Positions 5,840-8,525 of a DNA stretch of 8,525 bases are shown piece by piece. Numbering within the stretch: position 1 is the stretch's first letter; each line of letters starts with the position of its first letter. A model generated the notes under the pieces. That model was not told where the DNA came from, did no database searches, and was given only the letters and a program-made list of their open reading frames with translations. Position numbers and translations under genes: made by a program. This stretch comes from Planctomycetia bacterium (GTDB lineage Bacteria; Planctomycetota; Planctomycetia; Gemmatales; Gemmataceae). Location: contig JAKEEV010001103.1 in assembly GCA_022616395.1 (NCBI GenBank), forward strand, positions 1 to 8,525. The letters are read 5' to 3'.

Positions 5840-6856
5840 ATGTTGGCAGCAATCACAAGAACCGCGCGTCGGGGGCTAACCAACCTTCTCGGACTGATAT
5901 CCGATCCGCTTGGTCGGCGGCAAGTGAGCCAGCAAGCACACCTCACGCGCATCGCCACGCACGAGCGCGCAGTGTGGTTGTGGCAAGTGCTCAAGGAACA
6001 CGCCGAGGCCACACGCAACGTGGTGGTGGAGCAAGCGGAACGCACGCGCCTGGCCGCGGGCGGCGACGAGTGGAAGGTGCAGGAACTCGAAACGCTGCTG
6101 CGCTATCTTCGCAAGAAAGACTACCTCGCGGCGATTCGTTCCGGCGAACTCGATGTGCCAGAGTTGCACACCGAATATCCGCTCGCGGTTGATTCCAACG
6201 ACACGCTCCACCCACGCGGCGCGAAGAATGATAATTCCATCTGCCTGCGATTCAATCAGCGCCTCTATCAACTCTTCAACCGCCGACCGAACTTGAAGGT
6301 GCTCGATCTCGGCTGCGCCGGTGGGGGTTTGGTTCGCACGCTGATCGACGACGGCCACTTCGCGGTGGGACTCGAAGGAAGCGATTATCCGCTTGTAAAT
6401 CAGGCCGGCGAGTGGGGTACGATCCCGCGGCATCTGTTCACTTGCGACATCACCAGACCGTTCAGACTTTCGTCCTGCGGCACCGGCGCGCCGATCTGCT
6501 TTGATGCGATCACGGCCTGGGAAGTGATGGAACACATTCCCGAAGATCGCATCGAGCCTCTGATGAAGAATGTAGATGACCACCTCGCGCCAGGCGGCTG
6601 GGTACTCTTTTCCATCGCCACATTCCCGTACTGGAACCCGGCGACGGGTGTGGTGTGGCATCGCACGGTGCAACCGCGCGAGTGGTGGGAAGCGAAGTTT
6701 GCCGAGCTTGGTTTCGTGCCGGACACGAACCACACCTTCGGACCTTACGACTGGCTTCGCGGATCGGGGAACGGCCGCTACGACTGGAAGCCGGAAGACA
6801 GTTCGGGCTTCCACATCGCGCTTCGGCGCAAAGCAGACGTGGGAGAAGAGTCATGA
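5840..6856 (+). CDS. Class I SAM-dependent methyltransferase
   Basis: This 338-residue protein has a Rossmann-type SAM-binding core. Motif I is LKVLDLGCAGGGLVRTL (V154 to about L167, with D156-L157-G158 and the glycine loop G161-G163), followed by an acidic end of strand 2 in VGLEGSDYP. The DAITAWEVMEHIPED segment carries E228 and H232 in the EVxEH motif common to UbiG-like and Methyltransf_23 enzymes, and LAPGGWVLFSI follows. The first 150 residues are a charged helical extension (LKEHAEATRNVVVEQAERTRL) that could form a coiled coil or bind the acceptor. It would transfer a methyl group from SAM, most likely to a hydroxyl of a sugar or glycan in this context; the acceptor cannot be determined. 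ATG 5840 has GGAG at 5828-5831. The stop overlaps the next start as ATGA, which indicates translational coupling to the C-methyltransferase. Confidence 0.82.
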   Translation: MLAAITRTARRGLTNLLGLISDPLGRRQVSQQAHLTRIATHERAVWLWQVLKEHAEATRNVVVEQAERTRLAAGGDEWKVQELETLLRYLRKKDYLAAIRSGELDVPELHTEYPLAVDSNDTLHPRGAKNDNSICLRFNQRLYQLFNRRPNLKVLDLGCAGGGLVRTLIDDGHFAVGLEGSDYPLVNQAGEWGTIPRHLFTCDITRPFRLSSCGTGAPICFDAITAWEVMEHIPEDRIEPLMKNVDDHLAPGGWVLFSIATFPYWNPATGVVWHRTVQPREWWEAKFAELGFVPDTNHTFGPYDWLRGSGNGRYDWKPEDSSGFHIALRRKADVGEES

Positions 6857-8052
6857 TCTGTCGCGTATGCGACTCGAACGATCTGGAAGCAGTGCTCGAC
6901 CTCGGCGAGCAACCGTGGTGCAACCACTTCCTGAAACCGGAAGAGGCCGGCACTGAACCACACTATCCGCTGCGCCTTGTCTATTGTCATAATTGTAGCA
7001 CGACTCAGTTAGACTTCACGGTGAAGAAAGAGGTGATGTTCGGGGATCACACTTACTTATCGGGTGTGACGAAATCGTTGAGCGAACACTTCCGGCAAGT
7101 AGCAATGGAAGTTGATATTGCCATGAATGAACGAACTAGAAAGTCAGTTCTGGATATAGGCTCGAATGACGGAACACAATTGAAGCACTTTCAAGCACTC
7201 GGTAATGACGTGTTGGGTGTGGAATCGAGCAAGACTACGGCCGCGCTTGCGAACACGGCAGGTGTGCCGACAATCAACGCGTTCTTCAACCGCGAAACGG
7301 CCCGGAGCATTGGTCGCAAGTTTGATGTGATTAACGCAGCGGGCGTGTTTTTTCATCTGGAAGAGTTACATTGCGTGACGGATGCCATTCGCGAGTGCCT
7401 GAAGCCGGATGGAATCTTCGTGGTACAGTTTCTGTACATGAAGAAGATTATTGAGAATCTCGCGTTCGATCAGATCTATCACGAACATCTTCTTTACTAC
7501 AACCTACACAATCTCAGTATACTCCTTGCACGGCACGGCTTACAACTTCACGATTGCTTCCTCGCACCGATTCACGGCGGGTCGATGATCGCCTTCGCGT
7601 CTCACGCGGGCGCACGCAAGCCATCCGCGCGCCTTACGGAGTATTTCGCGGCTGAGGGCGCAAGCAAATGCAACGACATCGCAACGTACCGCCGATTCGC
7701 GGAGTGTGTGCGCGAAGTGAAACAACGTGATGTTGCGTTTCTGGATGATTGCAGGAGTCGCGAGCAGCGAGTATTCGGCATGGGCGCGCCGGTGAAGGGA
7801 AATACGCTGCTTAACTACTTCGGCATCGGACGCGACCGCATTTCGTGCCTTGTGGAGAAGAATCGGTTGCGAAAAGGACTTGTTTCGCCGGGTATGCACA
7901 TTCCGGTTGTGATGGAGGACGAGTTAGAAACGCCGCCGGATGTTTACTACGTTCTCGCGTGGAACTTCAAGCACGAGATTCTGGCGAACAACAAGCATCT
8001 GATTGATCGCGGGGTGCAGTTCTATTTCCCGGTGCATGCTGAGGCAGCGTGA
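6853..8052 (+). CDS. NDP-sugar C-methyltransferase (TylC3/NovU/KijD1 type)
   Basis: This 399-residue protein has the three-part architecture of sugar C-methyltransferases. The N-terminal zinc-binding domain has cysteines C3, C6, C45 and C48 (CRVC and CHNC), with LDLGEQPWCNHFL between them. The SAM-binding domain has SVLDIGSNDGTQLKHF (D101, G103, D106, G107). It also has the family sequence DQIYHEHLLYYNLHNL, in which Y209, E211 and H212 match the conserved catalytic Tyr-His-Glu-His group, where the last histidine is the proposed base in KijD1. The C-terminal domain has RVFGMGAPVKGNTLLNYFGIG and a closing PDVYYVLAWNFKHEIL. Known members methylate C3 of a keto NDP-deoxysugar using SAM, making branched sugars. 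It starts at ATG 6853, overlapping the upstream stop as ATGA, and a GDP-fucose-synthase-like reductase follows after 3 bases. That order fits C-methylation of a 4-keto sugar and then reduction. The exact substrate is not shown; some family members act on other substrates. Confidence 0.88.
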   Translation: MICRVCDSNDLEAVLDLGEQPWCNHFLKPEEAGTEPHYPLRLVYCHNCSTTQLDFTVKKEVMFGDHTYLSGVTKSLSEHFRQVAMEVDIAMNERTRKSVLDIGSNDGTQLKHFQALGNDVLGVESSKTTAALANTAGVPTINAFFNRETARSIGRKFDVINAAGVFFHLEELHCVTDAIRECLKPDGIFVVQFLYMKKIIENLAFDQIYHEHLLYYNLHNLSILLARHGLQLHDCFLAPIHGGSMIAFASHAGARKPSARLTEYFAAEGASKCNDIATYRRFAECVREVKQRDVAFLDDCRSREQRVFGMGAPVKGNTLLNYFGIGRDRISCLVEKNRLRKGLVSPGMHIPVVMEDELETPPDVYYVLAWNFKHEILANNKHLIDRGVQFYFPVHAEAA

Positions 8053-8055
8053 GCA

Positions 8056-8525
8056 ATGAGCATACTCGTCACCGGTGGCACCGGCTTTCTGGGCACTGCG
8101 CTTGTGCGTCGATTGCGCGCGGACGGGCACACTGTTACCGCGCTCGGTTCGCGCGATACCGATCTCACACAATCCACTTCGCTTGCCAACTTCTCTCGCG
8201 AGCAGTTCGACGTGATCTATCACCTCGCGGCGTGGACACAGGCCGGCGACTTCTGCTTGAAGCATCCCGGCGAGCAGTGGATTGCGAATCAGCAGATCAA
8301 CACGAATGTACTCGCGTGGTGGCAACGAAATCAGCCACACGCGAAGCTCGTCGCGATGGGGACAAGCTGCTCATATGCTCCAGAATTACCCTTAACTGAA
8401 GATCACTATCTCGATGGTTCACCAATTGAGAGTCTCTATACATACGCGATGACCAAGCGGATGCTTCTGATCGGTCTTCGTTCGCTCGCGGTGCAGTTCG
8501 GATTGCGTTATCTGTATCTTGTGCC
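8056..8525 (+). CDS. GDP-L-fucose synthase-like SDR, epimerase/reductase (5' part)
   Basis: The frame is open from ATG 8056 to the window end, giving 156 codons of a protein normally around 300-320 residues long. It starts MSILVTGGTGFLG, the NAD(P)-binding GxxGxxG motif. It continues with FDVIYHLAAWTQAGDF, then the active-site strand MGTSCSYAP (T103, S104, C105) and YTYAMTKRMLL with the catalytic Y130 and K134. GTSCSY, the following PLTEDHYLDGSPI and the YAxxK helix closely follow the E. coli GDP-fucose synthase (Fcl/WcaG) layout, including the conserved cysteine. GDP-fucose synthase epimerises C3/C5 and reduces C4 of a 4-keto NDP-sugar. Here the substrate could be a keto intermediate made by the C-methyltransferase just upstream (3-base spacer). 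It is classed as an NDP-sugar epimerase/reductase; fucose itself is not implied. Confidence 0.82.
   Translation, partial: MSILVTGGTGFLGTALVRRLRADGHTVTALGSRDTDLTQSTSLANFSREQFDVIYHLAAWTQAGDFCLKHPGEQWIANQQINTNVLAWWQRNQPHAKLVAMGTSCSYAPELPLTEDHYLDGSPIESLYTYAMTKRMLLIGLRSLAVQFGLRYLYLV

Noticed and set aside
5876..6814. A 312-codon open frame on the minus strand
   Set aside because: It lies entirely opposite the SAM methyltransferase, whose motifs are clear. The antisense product has no recognisable domain, and long antisense frames are expected from the codon bias here.
1..8525. CRISPR arrays, tRNA or rRNA genes, insertion sequences, riboswitches and promoters
   Set aside because: I saw no direct-repeat array, cloverleaf, transposase frame or convincing -35/-10 pair. 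The genes are packed so closely that promoters are likely outside the window.

Overview
The window is a tightly packed, co-directional (+ strand) stretch of a surface-glycan biosynthesis locus. It holds nine protein genes, two of them cut by the window edges, and almost no intergenic DNA. Base composition is moderately GC-rich, starts are ATG or GTG, and most genes stop with TGA. No rRNA, tRNA or taxonomic marker is present, so the organism is uncertain. A Gram-negative environmental bacterium is plausible. A planctomycete of the Gemmata type is my guess, from the style of the glycosyltransferases and of the GTAG-flanked palindromes, and it should be treated as inference only.

Layout. At 1-395 is the C-terminal part of a sugar-1-phosphate nucleotidyltransferase resembling heptose-1-phosphate guanylyltransferases. 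It overlaps gmhB (385-969), a HAD-family heptose-bisphosphate phosphatase with its zinc site intact. Together they point to production of an NDP-activated D-glycero-D-manno-heptose. Next come an extended SDR epimerase/dehydratase (1000-1935), two GT-B-like glycosyltransferases (1986-3629 and 3657-4838), an unrecognised aromatic-rich protein (4841-5821), a class I SAM methyltransferase (5840-6856), a zinc-finger sugar C-methyltransferase of the TylC3/NovU/KijD1 type (6853-8052), and the N-terminal half of a GDP-fucose-synthase-like SDR (8056 to the window end).

How the genes fit together. The first two genes would supply the activated heptose. The two SDR enzymes and the C-methyltransferase suggest that an NDP-sugar is oxidised, epimerised or reduced and C-methylated into a modified, possibly branched, sugar. 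The two glycosyltransferases, and perhaps the unknown protein, would build it into a polysaccharide, and the second methyltransferase may decorate or cap the product. Overlaps and very short spacers suggest a single polycistronic unit with translational coupling.

The most unusual non-coding signal is a pair of palindromic elements. One is a perfect 28-bp inverted repeat at 918-980, made of two nested hairpins flanked by GTAG/CTAC. It supplies the last 16 codons and the stop of gmhB. The other is a single hairpin at 1939-1967 with the same nine-base core but a different stem, also bounded by GTAG/CTAC. These look like REP/REPIN elements, the non-autonomous repeats mobilised by RAYT transposases. 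The other notable item is the uncharacterised protein at 4841-5821. I see no CRISPR array, tRNA, insertion sequence or convincing promoter. There is no gene-free stretch longer than about 50 bases.
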